From CAZZKG01 sp964654825 (GTDB lineage Bacteria; Gemmatimonadota; CAZMKB01): a stretch of DNA of 64,000 nucleotides. This document shows positions 41,591 through 50,012 of this stretch, in pieces. The notes below the pieces were generated by a model that was given only the letters and a program-made list of their open reading frames with translations, was not told the origin of the DNA and did no database searches. The translations under genes and the position numbers were made by a program. The first letter of the stretch is position 1; the number at the start of each line of letters is the position of its first letter. The stretch covers positions 1-64,000 of the forward strand of contig CAZZKG010000011.1 of assembly GCA_964654825.1 (NCBI GenBank), read 5' to 3'.

Positions 41591-41646
41591 AATAAATAGG
41601 GACAGTCACCATTTATTTCAATAAATGGTGACTGTCCCTATTTATT
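41591..41646. repeat. REP-like perfect palindrome, copy 2, at the edge of the assembly gap
   Basis: Perfect 27-base arms (41591-41617 and 41620-41646) around a 2-base loop. The core is the same as in the copy at 12370-12422. The N run begins on the next base, so the repeat probably broke the assembly. Confidence 0.85.
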
Positions 41647-41746
41647 NNNNNNNNNNNNNNNNNNNNNNNNNNNNNNNNNNNNNNNNNNNNNNNNNNNNNN
41701 NNNNNNNNNNNNNNNNNNNNNNNNNNNNNNNNNNNNNNNNNNNNNN
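41647..41746. other. Assembly gap (100 N)
   Basis: Exactly 100 unknown bases, the usual placeholder for a scaffold gap of unknown size. It removes the end of amrS and possibly other sequence such as further palindrome copies. Confidence 1.
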
Positions 41747-42758
41747 TACTCATTTCGAGGCCGTCGATGGGAGCGGAGCAGTCGGGGCACATGCCTTCAG
41801 TGATACGGTTCTCCATCACTTCAAAACCCCAGCGTTTGATGAGGAGTGATTTGCATTTATAACAGAGCGTGTTTTCCCCCTCCTGACCGGGGACATTACC
41901 GCAGTAGACATATCGCAGTCCCGCCTCGTAGCCTGCTTTTTCAGCGAGCATGAGCTTCTCCAGCGGAGTCGCCTTCCGGTCCTGCATTCGATAATCGGGA
42001 TGGAACCGGGTGACATGCCACGGGATCTCGACACCGACGGATGCGATGAACTCTGCGACTTGTCTGAGCTCATCATCGTCATCATTCAACCCGGGTACGA
42101 TGAGGGTGGTGACCTCGACCCAGATCCCGAACTCCCTCATACGCCTGATCGTATCGAGGACCGGCTCGAGCCTGCCGCCGGTCACCTTCCGGTAGGTTTC
42201 ATCCTTGAATGATTTGAGATCCACGTTGGCACCCTGCAGGTAGGGACGAATCGTCTCGAGGGCAGATTTCGACATGAAACCGTTGGTGACGAAGCTGTTG
42301 AGGATTCCCTGCCCGGTGGCCAGCCGTGCGGTATCATAAGCGATCTCGAAGAAGATGGTGGGTTCGGTATACGTGTAGGAGATACTCCGGCAATCATAGC
42401 GTCTGGCGATCTCCAGAAGATCCTCCGGAGTCATCTCCGTGCCCGAGATGCGCCCGCCGTCCCGCACGATCTGTGAAATGCTCGAGTTCTGACAGAAGTC
42501 GCATTTGAAATTACAACCGAGGGTGGAGATCGAGAATGCCCGGGACCCGGGACTGAAGTGGAAGAGAGGCTTCTTCTCTATCGGGTCAACGTTGGCGGAA
42601 GCGATCTTGTCATAAACGAGGGTGTGGAGAACCCCGTCCCTGTTTTCCCTAACGCGACAGATGCCTCTCTTGCCCGGACGAATCTCACAGCCGTGTGCAC
42701 AGAGGTCGCACCTGACCTTCCCTCCCTCGAGTTTTTCGTAGAGCATCGCCTCTTTCAT
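41747..42758 (-). CDS. amrS: AmmeMemoRadiSam system radical SAM protein (3' end in gap)
   Basis: A radical SAM protein of the AmrS group, 337 residues visible. The N-terminal zinc-like cysteines (VRCDLCAHGCEI) and the cluster motif CNFKCDFC are present, with the family signatures ANVDPIEKKPLFHF, NVDLKSFKDETYRKVTGG and HVTRFHPDY. It ends GLEMS just before the gap, close to the normal C-terminus. The usual partners AMMECR1 and Memo are not visible. It begins about 25 bases after porB, making it the last gene of the nifS-nifU-apgM-nadA-por operon. Its biochemical role is not established in the family. Confidence 0.88.
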
Positions 42759-42782
42759 CGTACCTCAACCGGCGCCGGTATC

Positions 42783-43724
42783 TCAGCGTTTCGAAGACTC
42801 CCAGTTGAACACACCCTTCTCCGCCGGGACAGTGCCGGAGGCTTCGGCCTTCCTTTTGATCCTCTCCCACTCCATGTCCACCCTGTCCTGAATATACTCT
42901 ACCTGCTCTTTGGAAAGATGCTTGAACCTGCCCTGGTTTCTGATGTACGCTTCAATCGGAAGATTTTCAGACGGTACGAAGTTGAGGAAGTACTCAACCC
43001 CGTCCTTCACTTCATAGAGCGGAAAGGCTCTCGTCAGTACGGCCAGACGCGTGAGAGTAACCGACATCTCGCTCGCAGACCTCCAGCCGGGGGGACATGG
43101 CGACAGAATGTGCAGAAACCGTGTCCCTTTTATCTCCTTCGCTTTTTTAACCTTCCTCACGAGATCTTCCGGAAAAGCCACGCTTGCGGTGGCCGCGTAA
43201 GGGATCCAGTGGGCAGCGAGTATCTCGACGATCTGCTTCTTGTGATTTTCCTTCGGAAATGCTTCGGGTGTCGTCGTCGTCCAGGCTCCCCACGGGGTGG
43301 CACTGCTGCGTTGAATACCGGTGTTCATGTATGCTTCATTGTCATAACACATGTAGATGATATCTTCGTTCCTCTCGGCACACGCCGACAATGCTTGAAT
43401 CCCGATATCGAACGTACCACCATCACCAGCCCAGGCGACGACCGTGGTCTCGGTGTCGCCTTTCATGGTAAGTGCGGCCTTGATCCCGGCAGCAGCAGCC
43501 GCAGCGGTCTCGAAAGCGGTGTGGTATAGAGGAACGGTGACACACGAGTGGGGCATCGGACCATCGATAACGGACCAGCAGCAGGCCGGTACTGTCAGGA
43601 CGGTTTTGGGCCCGAGTGCTTTGAGTGCATATCGCATCGCAAGCACCGCACCGCAGCCGGCACAGGCGAGATGCCCGGACCCCATCAGTTCGTCATCGGG
43701 AATGTCTATCAGTGTCTGACTCAT
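42783..43724 (-). CDS. porB: 2-oxoacid:ferredoxin oxidoreductase beta subunit (TPP-binding)
   Basis: A 313-residue beta subunit, probably of pyruvate:ferredoxin oxidoreductase. Proximal cluster cysteines are Cys21 and Cys24 (LACAGCGAV) and Cys49. The TPP/Mg motif is AWAGDGGTFDIG, followed by CYDNEAYMNTGIQRSSATPWGAWT (cited in part), which is characteristic of the pyruvate type. Its ATG overlaps the porA stop (ATGA). With porA, porG and the delta domain of the fusion protein it forms a four-part enzyme that splits 2-oxoacids into acyl-CoA and CO2 while reducing ferredoxin. Confidence 0.94.
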   Translation of the reverse strand: MSQTLIDIPDDELMGSGHLACAGCGAVLAMRYALKALGPKTVLTVPACCWSVIDGPMPHSCVTVPLYHTAFETAAAAAAGIKAALTMKGDTETTVVAWAGDGGTFDIGIQALSACAERNEDIIYMCYDNEAYMNTGIQRSSATPWGAWTTTTPEAFPKENHKKQIVEILAAHWIPYAATASVAFPEDLVRKVKKAKEIKGTRFLHILSPCPPGWRSASEMSVTLTRLAVLTRAFPLYEVKDGVEYFLNFVPSENLPIEAYIRNQGRFKHLSKEQVEYIQDRVDMEWERIKRKAEASGTVPAEKGVFNWESSKR

Positions 43725-44875
43725 ACTTTCACTCCGATCCAGATGATCTCTTTTTCCGGTTTCTCACTTTTAAACGTATCATCTATAATGTCTTCGATTA
43801 CTTCCGGCGTGATATCCCTGCCCCCGAGACCAGCGACGTACCCGAACACCTCGGGCCTTTTGGCCCGGGAACACAGCGCCGCTTTCACCTCCTGACAGAA
43901 TATCCCCCCGACACCGAAACAGAGGTTCCTGTCGAGAACCGCGACCTTACGAGCACCAGACGTGTATTTCTGAACTTCCTCGAAGGGGAACGGTCTGAAC
44001 ACCCTCAGCTTGAGGAGTCCGACTGGAATGCCCCGGGCTCGCATGTCCTTTATCACGATCCTTGCCGTGCTCGTCGCCGTCCCGGACGTGATGAGGATGA
44101 CCTCCGCATCATCGGTCATTATGGGTTCAACGAGACTGTAATGCCTGCCGAAACTGGACTCAAATCGGGCGGCGACCTCGGGGATAATGACCCGCGCCTC
44201 CTCCATCGCCCCCTGCATCATATATCTGAGCTCCATGTAATAGTCAGCTGTCGCCAGCCCGCCGAATGTGTGGGGATCCCGTGGATCGATCTTCCACTCG
44301 GGCTCCCAGGGAGGCAGAAAAGCGTCCACCTGTTCCTGTTCGGGGATGTCGACCGGCTCACAGGTGTGGGAGAGAAAGAATGCGTCGAGGTTGAGCATGG
44401 ACGGCATCCTCACCCTCTCGGATACTCTGTATGCCATAAGCATCGTGTCGAGGACTTCCTGGTTGCTTTCGCAATAATACTGCATCCAGCCCGTGTCCCT
44501 CTGAGAGAGGCTGTCCGTCTGGTCGGCCCATATTGTCCAGGGAGGCCCCATCGCCCTGTTGACGTTCACCATCACGATGGGCAGCCTGCTCCCCGCAGCC
44601 CAATGGAGCATCTCATGCATGAGAGCGAGCCCGTGAGAGGAAGTGGCGGTAAATGTCCGTGCTCCGGCGGCAGCGGCACCGATGCAGCTCGCCATGGCCG
44701 AATGCTCCGACTCGACTTTAATGAACCGGGCTTTGAGCTGGCCGGTGGCGCACATCTCGGAGAGGAGCTCGACCACACTCGACGAAGGGGTAATTGGATA
44801 CGCCGCGATTACTTCGACCCGGGCGAGTTTTGCGGCATACGATGCGGCATGAGTCCCTTCGATTACTTTTTCCAT
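43721..44875 (-). CDS. porA: 2-oxoacid:ferredoxin oxidoreductase alpha subunit
   Basis: A 384-residue alpha subunit. Motifs are AAYPITPSS near the N-terminus, FIKVESEHSAMA, TATSSHGLALMHEML and the C-terminal LRVFRPFPFEEV with AVLDRNLCFG. The pattern fits pyruvate synthase/POR rather than 2-oxoglutarate enzymes, though substrate is inferred. The ATG at 44875 has GGAGG 7 bases upstream and overlaps the end of the preceding fusion gene by 13 bases. An in-frame start 13 codons earlier lies deeper inside that gene. Confidence 0.94.
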   Translation of the reverse strand: MEKVIEGTHAASYAAKLARVEVIAAYPITPSSSVVELLSEMCATGQLKARFIKVESEHSAMASCIGAAAAGARTFTATSSHGLALMHEMLHWAAGSRLPIVMVNVNRAMGPPWTIWADQTDSLSQRDTGWMQYYCESNQEVLDTMLMAYRVSERVRMPSMLNLDAFFLSHTCEPVDIPEQEQVDAFLPPWEPEWKIDPRDPHTFGGLATADYYMELRYMMQGAMEEARVIIPEVAARFESSFGRHYSLVEPIMTDDAEVILITSGTATSTARIVIKDMRARGIPVGLLKLRVFRPFPFEEVQKYTSGARKVAVLDRNLCFGVGGIFCQEVKAALCSRAKRPEVFGYVAGLGGRDITPEVIEDIIDDTFKSEKPEKEIIWIGVKV

Positions 44876-46548
44876 TTCAACTCCTCCACGAGAGACATGC
44901 AATTTCTCGGGCATTCATGAACACATATCCCGCAACCTTTACAGTAATCATAATTAATCCTGTAACCTTTCTTGAGCTTGCTGATCGCGACGTCGGGACA
45001 GAAAACAAGACAATTATCACACTCGGTGCAGACACCGCAGCTCATGCACCGTTCGGCTTCCTCGCGTGCGGTTTTCTCATCCATCCCGAGTTCGCACTCT
45101 TCAAAGGAATCCACGGCTTTATCATGACCCGTGATCTTTCTGAGCGGCCGTTCAGCCTTCCGGAAGTACAGGTGATTGAGAGTTTCGTAATGAACGATTT
45201 CCCTCTTCGACTTCGCTACCGTGAGCGGTTTCTCCTGGAGATACGCGCCAATGACCACAGCGGCTCCCTTCCCTGATCCGATCGCGTCGATGACCGTCCT
45301 CGACGCGACAGGGAGAGAATCACCGCCCATGAACACCTTCTCGATGGAAGTCCTGCCGTTATCGTCCACGATAATTTCACCGCCGTCACCCCACATGGAT
45401 TCGGGGAGAAAATCATAAACGGGTACCGCACCCGTGCTGCTGATGACCCCGGTGACCTCGAGTCCTTTCCCGGACCCCTCGACAGCGATGAGCTTTCTCC
45501 TCCCTGAAGCATCGGGTTTGCCGGGAGTGACGTCGACATATTCGATCCTGTTCACCCGCCCATCTTCACCGAGGACGCGTGTCACTCTGGTCATCTGTTT
45601 GAGCTCTACACCCTCCCCCAGAGCATCCTCGAGTTCGAATGGAGCTGCAACCATTTCGCTTTTGCTTCTTTCACTCAGGACAGTCGCTTTCTTCCCGAGC
45701 CTCAGAAGGGTTCTCGCCGAATCAATGGCTGCTTCATCGGAACCGAGAACCGCGACAGTCGGTCCTACATTCGGTTTCTGGTTTTCCTTCACTCTCAGTA
45801 AAAACGCCCCCGAAGTGTGTACACCTTCCAGATCTTCGCCTTCGATGCCGGGAGATCGCTCCTCCCGGGCTCCGGTGGATATGAAGACAGCGTCATAAGC
45901 AAGGAGCTCTTCGAATTCCTTATCCTTCCCGATCCGAACACCTGTAGAGATATTCACACCGATCCTCCGGATGAGATCGATCTCATCATCGAGTACATCC
46001 TCCGGTAATCTGAAGGAAGGAATCCGGTAGCGTACTGCACCGCCGGGACGATCCATCGCCTCGAACACATCGACCCGGTATCCCTGGAGCCGAAGATTGA
46101 AAGCACAGGTCAGACCCGCGAGACCTGATCCGACAACGGCGACTTTTTTTTTCCTGTCGAGGATAACAGGTTCAAACTTCCCGTGTGTCCTTCCATAATC
46201 CCCGATATACCTCTCGAGAGCACGGATCGAAATCGAACTGTCGAACCGGCGCCTGTTGCAGGCTGCTTCACATGGATACCGGCACACTCTCCCGCACACT
46301 GAAGGGAATGGGTTGTCCTTGATAATGGTGGCCCAGGCATTGTTCGGTTCCTCTTTGACTAGTTCTCTGAGATAACGTGGTACCTTCTCACCGGCAGGAC
46401 AGGCTGGGATACACGGGGCCGTTTTGTACTGATACATGGGTCTCAGATATCTCCAACTCCCGGTTTTATTCCAGTCCATACTGGCCAGCGAAACCGCCAT
46501 CGGAGGCATCCGGGAAATACTATCGAACAGGATTTTCTTATCAGACAT
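44863..46548 (-). CDS. GltD-like FAD/NAD(P) oxidoreductase fused to a PorD-type ferredoxin domain
   Basis: A 561-residue fusion. Residues 40-100 hold an Fe-S domain with cysteines in CIPACPAGEKVP and CGRVCRYPCEAAC, as in glutamate synthase small subunits. Residues about 135-455 are a two-dinucleotide-binding flavoprotein (FAD motif VVGSGLAGLTCAFNL; NAD(P) motif AVLGSDEAAIDSART; GGDSLP near its end). The last 70 residues carry cysteine motifs CMSCGVCTECDNC-LVFCP and CKGCGICVHECP, matching the PorD/delta ferredoxin subunit. It lies between porG and porA, where porD is usually found. It should exchange electrons between the Por clusters and NAD(P)H. Confidence 0.92.
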   Translation of the reverse strand: MSDKKILFDSISRMPPMAVSLASMDWNKTGSWRYLRPMYQYKTAPCIPACPAGEKVPRYLRELVKEEPNNAWATIIKDNPFPSVCGRVCRYPCEAACNRRRFDSSISIRALERYIGDYGRTHGKFEPVILDRKKKVAVVGSGLAGLTCAFNLRLQGYRVDVFEAMDRPGGAVRYRIPSFRLPEDVLDDEIDLIRRIGVNISTGVRIGKDKEFEELLAYDAVFISTGAREERSPGIEGEDLEGVHTSGAFLLRVKENQKPNVGPTVAVLGSDEAAIDSARTLLRLGKKATVLSERSKSEMVAAPFELEDALGEGVELKQMTRVTRVLGEDGRVNRIEYVDVTPGKPDASGRRKLIAVEGSGKGLEVTGVISSTGAVPVYDFLPESMWGDGGEIIVDDNGRTSIEKVFMGGDSLPVASRTVIDAIGSGKGAAVVIGAYLQEKPLTVAKSKREIVHYETLNHLYFRKAERPLRKITGHDKAVDSFEECELGMDEKTAREEAERCMSCGVCTECDNCLVFCPDVAISKLKKGYRINYDYCKGCGICVHECPRNCMSLVEELKWKK

Positions 46549-46558
46549 GGTTCACCCT

Positions 46559-47107
46559 CTACATGATGATCGTCTCATTGGCTATTTTAGCAGCTTCGGC
46601 GTTGTCTTCCCTTTTGACGGGAGCTCCTTCGAGGATCGCTTTCTGTATCGATTCGAGAGTGACAACATTCGTAAATCTCGAGAAAGCACCGAGTATCGCC
46701 GTATTGATGATAGGGGCCGTTTTCGATCCCAGCCCCTTATCCACAGCGATCTTGTTGGCATCAACAGTAGCTACCCGGAATCGATCACCAAGATCGAAGC
46801 TGGATGGTCCCTCTTCACTGTTTATGAGTATCGAACCGCCTTCCTTCAAACCGGACGTTACGTCGATACTCAATATCAGTGTAGGATCGAGCACGACAAC
46901 GTGATCGGGTTTGTATATCCCACACCTGAGATTGACATATTGTTCGTCTATCCTGGTGAATGCCAGGACCGGCGCCCCTCGCCGCTCCACACCGAAGGCC
47001 GGGAATGATTGAGCATACAGCCCATCCTTGTGAGCGGCCGCAGCGAGTATTTTGCTCGCTATCACTGAACCCTGCCCTCCTCTACCATGAATCCGAATCT
47101 CTATCAT
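46559..47107 (-). CDS. porG: 2-oxoacid:ferredoxin oxidoreductase gamma subunit
   Basis: A 182-residue gamma subunit. The signature RIHGRGGQGSVIASKIL is at the N-terminus, with SFPAFGVERRGAPV following, which is the CoA-binding domain of POR-type enzymes. AGGGAGG precedes the ATG. It begins about 20 bases after nadA and 10 bases before the fusion flavoprotein gene. Confidence 0.94.
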   Translation of the reverse strand: MIEIRIHGRGGQGSVIASKILAAAAHKDGLYAQSFPAFGVERRGAPVLAFTRIDEQYVNLRCGIYKPDHVVVLDPTLILSIDVTSGLKEGGSILINSEEGPSSFDLGDRFRVATVDANKIAVDKGLGSKTAPIINTAILGAFSRFTNVVTLESIQKAILEGAPVKREDNAEAAKIANETIIM

Positions 47108-47126
47108 AATCCTCCCTTCGACCTGA

Positions 47127-48215
47127 TCACCTCAACTGGAGCATCCGCTCCAGGGCTATCCTCGAGTATCGCTGAACCTCGCTGTCTACTTCGATTACAT
47201 TGACATCACCCAGATTGTCGAGTGTGTAGAGCAGATCCTCGAGCCCGATCTTGAACATGTTCGGGCAGAGTGAACGGCACACCTCGTACACCGTTTTATC
47301 AGGATTGTCTCGAGCGAGTCTCCGTACAAGATGAATCTCAGTGGCGATCGCGATCCTCGATCCGGAGGCGGCATCCTGGACATATTTCACTATAAATCCG
47401 GTGGAGCCGACGGCATCCACGAGCAGGACGACCGGTTCGGGGCATTCGGGGTGCGCGACGATCAGCGCCTCGGGATCCTCACGCCGGATCTTCTCGACAT
47501 GCTCGGGTTTGAACCGCGTGTGGACATGACAGTATCCTTTCCACAGGATGACCCGCGCTCGCCTGACACGGTCCGCCTCGTTACCGCCATTCTCGAGCCC
47601 GGGATCCCACACGATGACATCATCTCCGGTGAAGCCTTTCACTCTCGCGGTATTCCTGCCGAGGTGCTCATCAGGGAAGAAAAAAACTCTGGAAGTTCGC
47701 TCCATCGCCCAGTCGAAGACAGAGGAGGCATTGGACGATGTACACACCGACCCTTCATGTTTTCCCGTAAATGCTTTCAACTCCGCATCGGAATTCACAT
47801 AGGTAACGGGTATGATCTTTTCCCCGGCACAGACCTCGTTCAGAGCGGACCAGGCCTCTTCGACCTGATCGATGCGGGCTGAATCCGCAAGTGGACAGCC
47901 GGCTTCGAGGTCCGGCAGGAGGACGGTCTGGTGAGCTTCGGAGAGTATCCTCGCACTCTCGGCCATGAAGTTTACACCGCAGAACACGATGAAACTGGCT
48001 TCTTTTTTCTGTGAAGCGATCCGTGCAAGTTCGAGAGAGTCGCCGACAAAGTCCGCGAACTGGACGATCTCGGGCTTCTGATAATGGTGGACGAGGATGA
48101 TGAGAGAGTCGCCGAGAGTATCTTTCTGTTTCCGTATCCTCTGGACGAGAAGCGACTCCTCCATCTCCCGGTATGAATCGAACTGTGATCGTCCTCCGAT
48201 CGACTTGACTTTCAT
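47127..48215 (-). CDS. nadA: Quinolinate synthase
   Basis: A 362-residue enzyme condensing iminoaspartate with dihydroxyacetone phosphate to quinolinate for NAD synthesis. It needs a [4Fe-4S] cluster; candidate ligands are in FCGVNFMAES, GYCHVHTRF and AHPECPEPV. LVHHYQKPEIVQFADFVGDS is the N-terminal substrate region. I prefer the ATG at 48215 (MKVKSIGG) to a GTG at 48269, although its ribosome site is weak. nadB and nadC are not in the window. Its place after nifS-nifU-apgM fits its cluster requirement. Confidence 0.92.
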   Translation of the reverse strand: MKVKSIGGRSQFDSYREMEESLLVQRIRKQKDTLGDSLIILVHHYQKPEIVQFADFVGDSLELARIASQKKEASFIVFCGVNFMAESARILSEAHQTVLLPDLEAGCPLADSARIDQVEEAWSALNEVCAGEKIIPVTYVNSDAELKAFTGKHEGSVCTSSNASSVFDWAMERTSRVFFFPDEHLGRNTARVKGFTGDDVIVWDPGLENGGNEADRVRRARVILWKGYCHVHTRFKPEHVEKIRREDPEALIVAHPECPEPVVLLVDAVGSTGFIVKYVQDAASGSRIAIATEIHLVRRLARDNPDKTVYEVCRSLCPNMFKIGLEDLLYTLDNLGDVNVIEVDSEVQRYSRIALERMLQLR

Positions 48216-48298
48216 TGTTCTATTTCCGTCAGCACCCGTCACCTGCAGCCGAATGAGTCGAATAATCACTGCTCGGGAAAGGACCCTGGGAAGCAGGC

Positions 48299-49591
48299 TC
48301 AGGGGGCTATAGCTTTTTTCATCAAGAGAGGCATGAGCTCGTTGCCCATGAGTTCACCGAGGCTTCCGCGAGAGGAGGCGCTCTCACCGAAGAATTCGGT
48401 ACCGTCGGAACTGATACCTGCCCCTGTGAGAATAAGCGGTACAGGGTGAGAGGTGTGAGCTTTTTGTAAACACGATGTGGAGTGATCCGCCGTGATCACG
48501 ATGAGTGTTTCATCGCTATTTACATCAGGAAGAAGATTCCCGAAGAAGAACGTATCTATGTCCTCTATGACCCGGACCTTTTCCTGGTAATCTCCATCGT
48601 GAGCCGGCACATCCGGCCCCTTGATGTGCACATAGAGCCCATCATAGTTTTTCACTGTATCAAGAACTTTCCGGGCAAGCAGAGTATAATCCCGCTGTCT
48701 TTCACCGGCGAGTTCATCTACCTCGATGATATCCATACCCGTACAGAGGGCGATACCACGTTCGACGGGCATCTCGACAAAACAGCCGAACCTGGCACCA
48801 TACATCTCCTCGATGGTTCGAAACTCGGGTAACCCGGCGCCCGCGTCCCGTGACAGGATGACGTTCGCTGCGAGCTCACCTCGCGCTCTCCTCTCGTCGT
48901 TTACCGACGAGACATCGAGAACCGAATGACTGTCTCTCGTAAATTCGTTCGTCAGCGCGGCTGACAGAAGAACTCTATCATCTTCATCGTATCCTTCGAG
49001 GGGAACGCACTCTTTTACGAGATCCTCGAACTGCGGCAGGGCCACCCCGAAGAGCCCCTCCCGTGCATAAGCCGGATCGGTATTCGTCACATACGGCGAA
49101 AGATCTCCCTCTGTAGGATAGAACACAAGGACACCCCGGTGTCCTACCGTGCTTTTAAATACAAACTCGGCACGTCCACCACCGAGATCAACCTTCGAGT
49201 TGATATCCTCCTCGAGTTGCCTGGCTTCGGATGTTGAGAGAGACCTTCCGACTCTCCTGTCGATGATTTTTCTCCCCTCACCGACGGTGGCGAAGTTCAC
49301 GCGGAAAGCGAGATCGCCTTTACCCACTTTTAATCCGGCTGCGTGAGCTTCGAGCGGTCCACGGCCAGTGTAACTATCCGGTGAGTATCCAAGAATGCTG
49401 ATGACGGCGATATCCGACTCGGGCGCGATCCCTCTCCCGACGGTGTGAAGCAGTCCGCTAGCGCCCTCCCTCGCAAGCTCATCCATGAGAGGCGTTCGCG
49501 CCGATTCGAGGGGGGTTTTATCGGAAAGCTCGGGGATCGGTTCGTCACCGAGACCATCCAGTACGATATAGAGGACCTTTTGCCTACTCAG
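48299..49591 (-). CDS. apgM: Cofactor-independent phosphoglycerate mutase, archaeal type, probable CTG start
   Basis: Interconverts 3- and 2-phosphoglycerate in glycolysis. The full protein is 430 residues if it starts at a CTG at 49591: the first residues then read SRQKVLYIVLDGLGDEPIPE, the family N-terminus with metal ligand Asp12. The first conventional start (ATG at 49486) would cut off these 35 residues and lose that aspartate. GGGAGG lies 5 bases before the CTG, which overlaps the nifU stop. The catalytic serine region is PESDIAVISILGY; metal ligands recur in KGPDVPAHDGD and TADHSTSC. Substituted start codon or a sequencing error are both possible. Confidence 0.85.
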   Translation of the reverse strand: MSRQKVLYIVLDGLGDEPIPELSDKTPLESARTPLMDELAREGASGLLHTVGRGIAPESDIAVISILGYSPDSYTGRGPLEAHAAGLKVGKGDLAFRVNFATVGEGRKIIDRRVGRSLSTSEARQLEEDINSKVDLGGGRAEFVFKSTVGHRGVLVFYPTEGDLSPYVTNTDPAYAREGLFGVALPQFEDLVKECVPLEGYDEDDRVLLSAALTNEFTRDSHSVLDVSSVNDERRARGELAANVILSRDAGAGLPEFRTIEEMYGARFGCFVEMPVERGIALCTGMDIIEVDELAGERQRDYTLLARKVLDTVKNYDGLYVHIKGPDVPAHDGDYQEKVRVIEDIDTFFFGNLLPDVNSDETLIVITADHSTSCLQKAHTSHPVPLILTGAGISSDGTEFFGESASSRGSLGELMGNELMPLLMKKAIAP

Positions 49592-49982
49592 CTTTGCCTC
49601 CCCCCTTGTTTCTGTACTCTTCGATTGCAGCCTTTAAAGCATCTTCCGCGAGAACCGAGCAGTGCATCTTTATCTTCGGGAGGCCACCGAGCGCTTCGGC
49701 GACTTTGTTGTTGCTGACCTTGAGAGCCTCGTCGATGGTCAGCCCTTTGACGAGTTCAGTGACCATGGAGCTGGTCGCCACTGCGGCCCCGCACCCGAAG
49801 GTCTTGAACTTCGCGTCGACAATTTTACCGTCTTTCACTTTTATGGTGAGCTTCATTACATCCCCGCAGGCGGGATTCCCAACCACTCCGATTCCATCCG
49901 CATCCTCTATCTCCCCGACATTCCTGGGATTGGTGAAATGATCCATCACCTCGGGGGTATAATCCTTGAGGTTGTAACCCAT
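49584..49982 (-). CDS. Fe-S cluster scaffold protein IscU/NifU type
   Basis: A 132-residue scaffold for Fe-S cluster assembly. All three cluster cysteines are present: Cys39 (GNPACGDVM), Cys64 (FGCGAAVA) and Cys108 (KMHCSVLAEDA). The N-terminus YTPEVMDHFTNPRN and lack of an LPPVK motif or C-terminal domains resemble the short NifU-like group of anaerobes. GAAGGAG precedes the ATG. It follows nifS by about 30 bases and receives sulfur from it. Confidence 0.95.
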   Translation of the reverse strand: MGYNLKDYTPEVMDHFTNPRNVGEIEDADGIGVVGNPACGDVMKLTIKVKDGKIVDAKFKTFGCGAAVATSSMVTELVKGLTIDEALKVSNNKVAEALGGLPKIKMHCSVLAEDALKAAIEEYRNKGGGKAE

Positions 49983-50012
49983 ATCTCTACTCCTTCAAAA
50001 ACGAATCGTATA

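Noticed and set aside
43625..44920. 431-codon plus-strand open frame opposite porA
   Set aside because: Lies fully within the well-supported porA and shows His/Arg/Pro-rich composition typical of antisense reading; no ribosome site.
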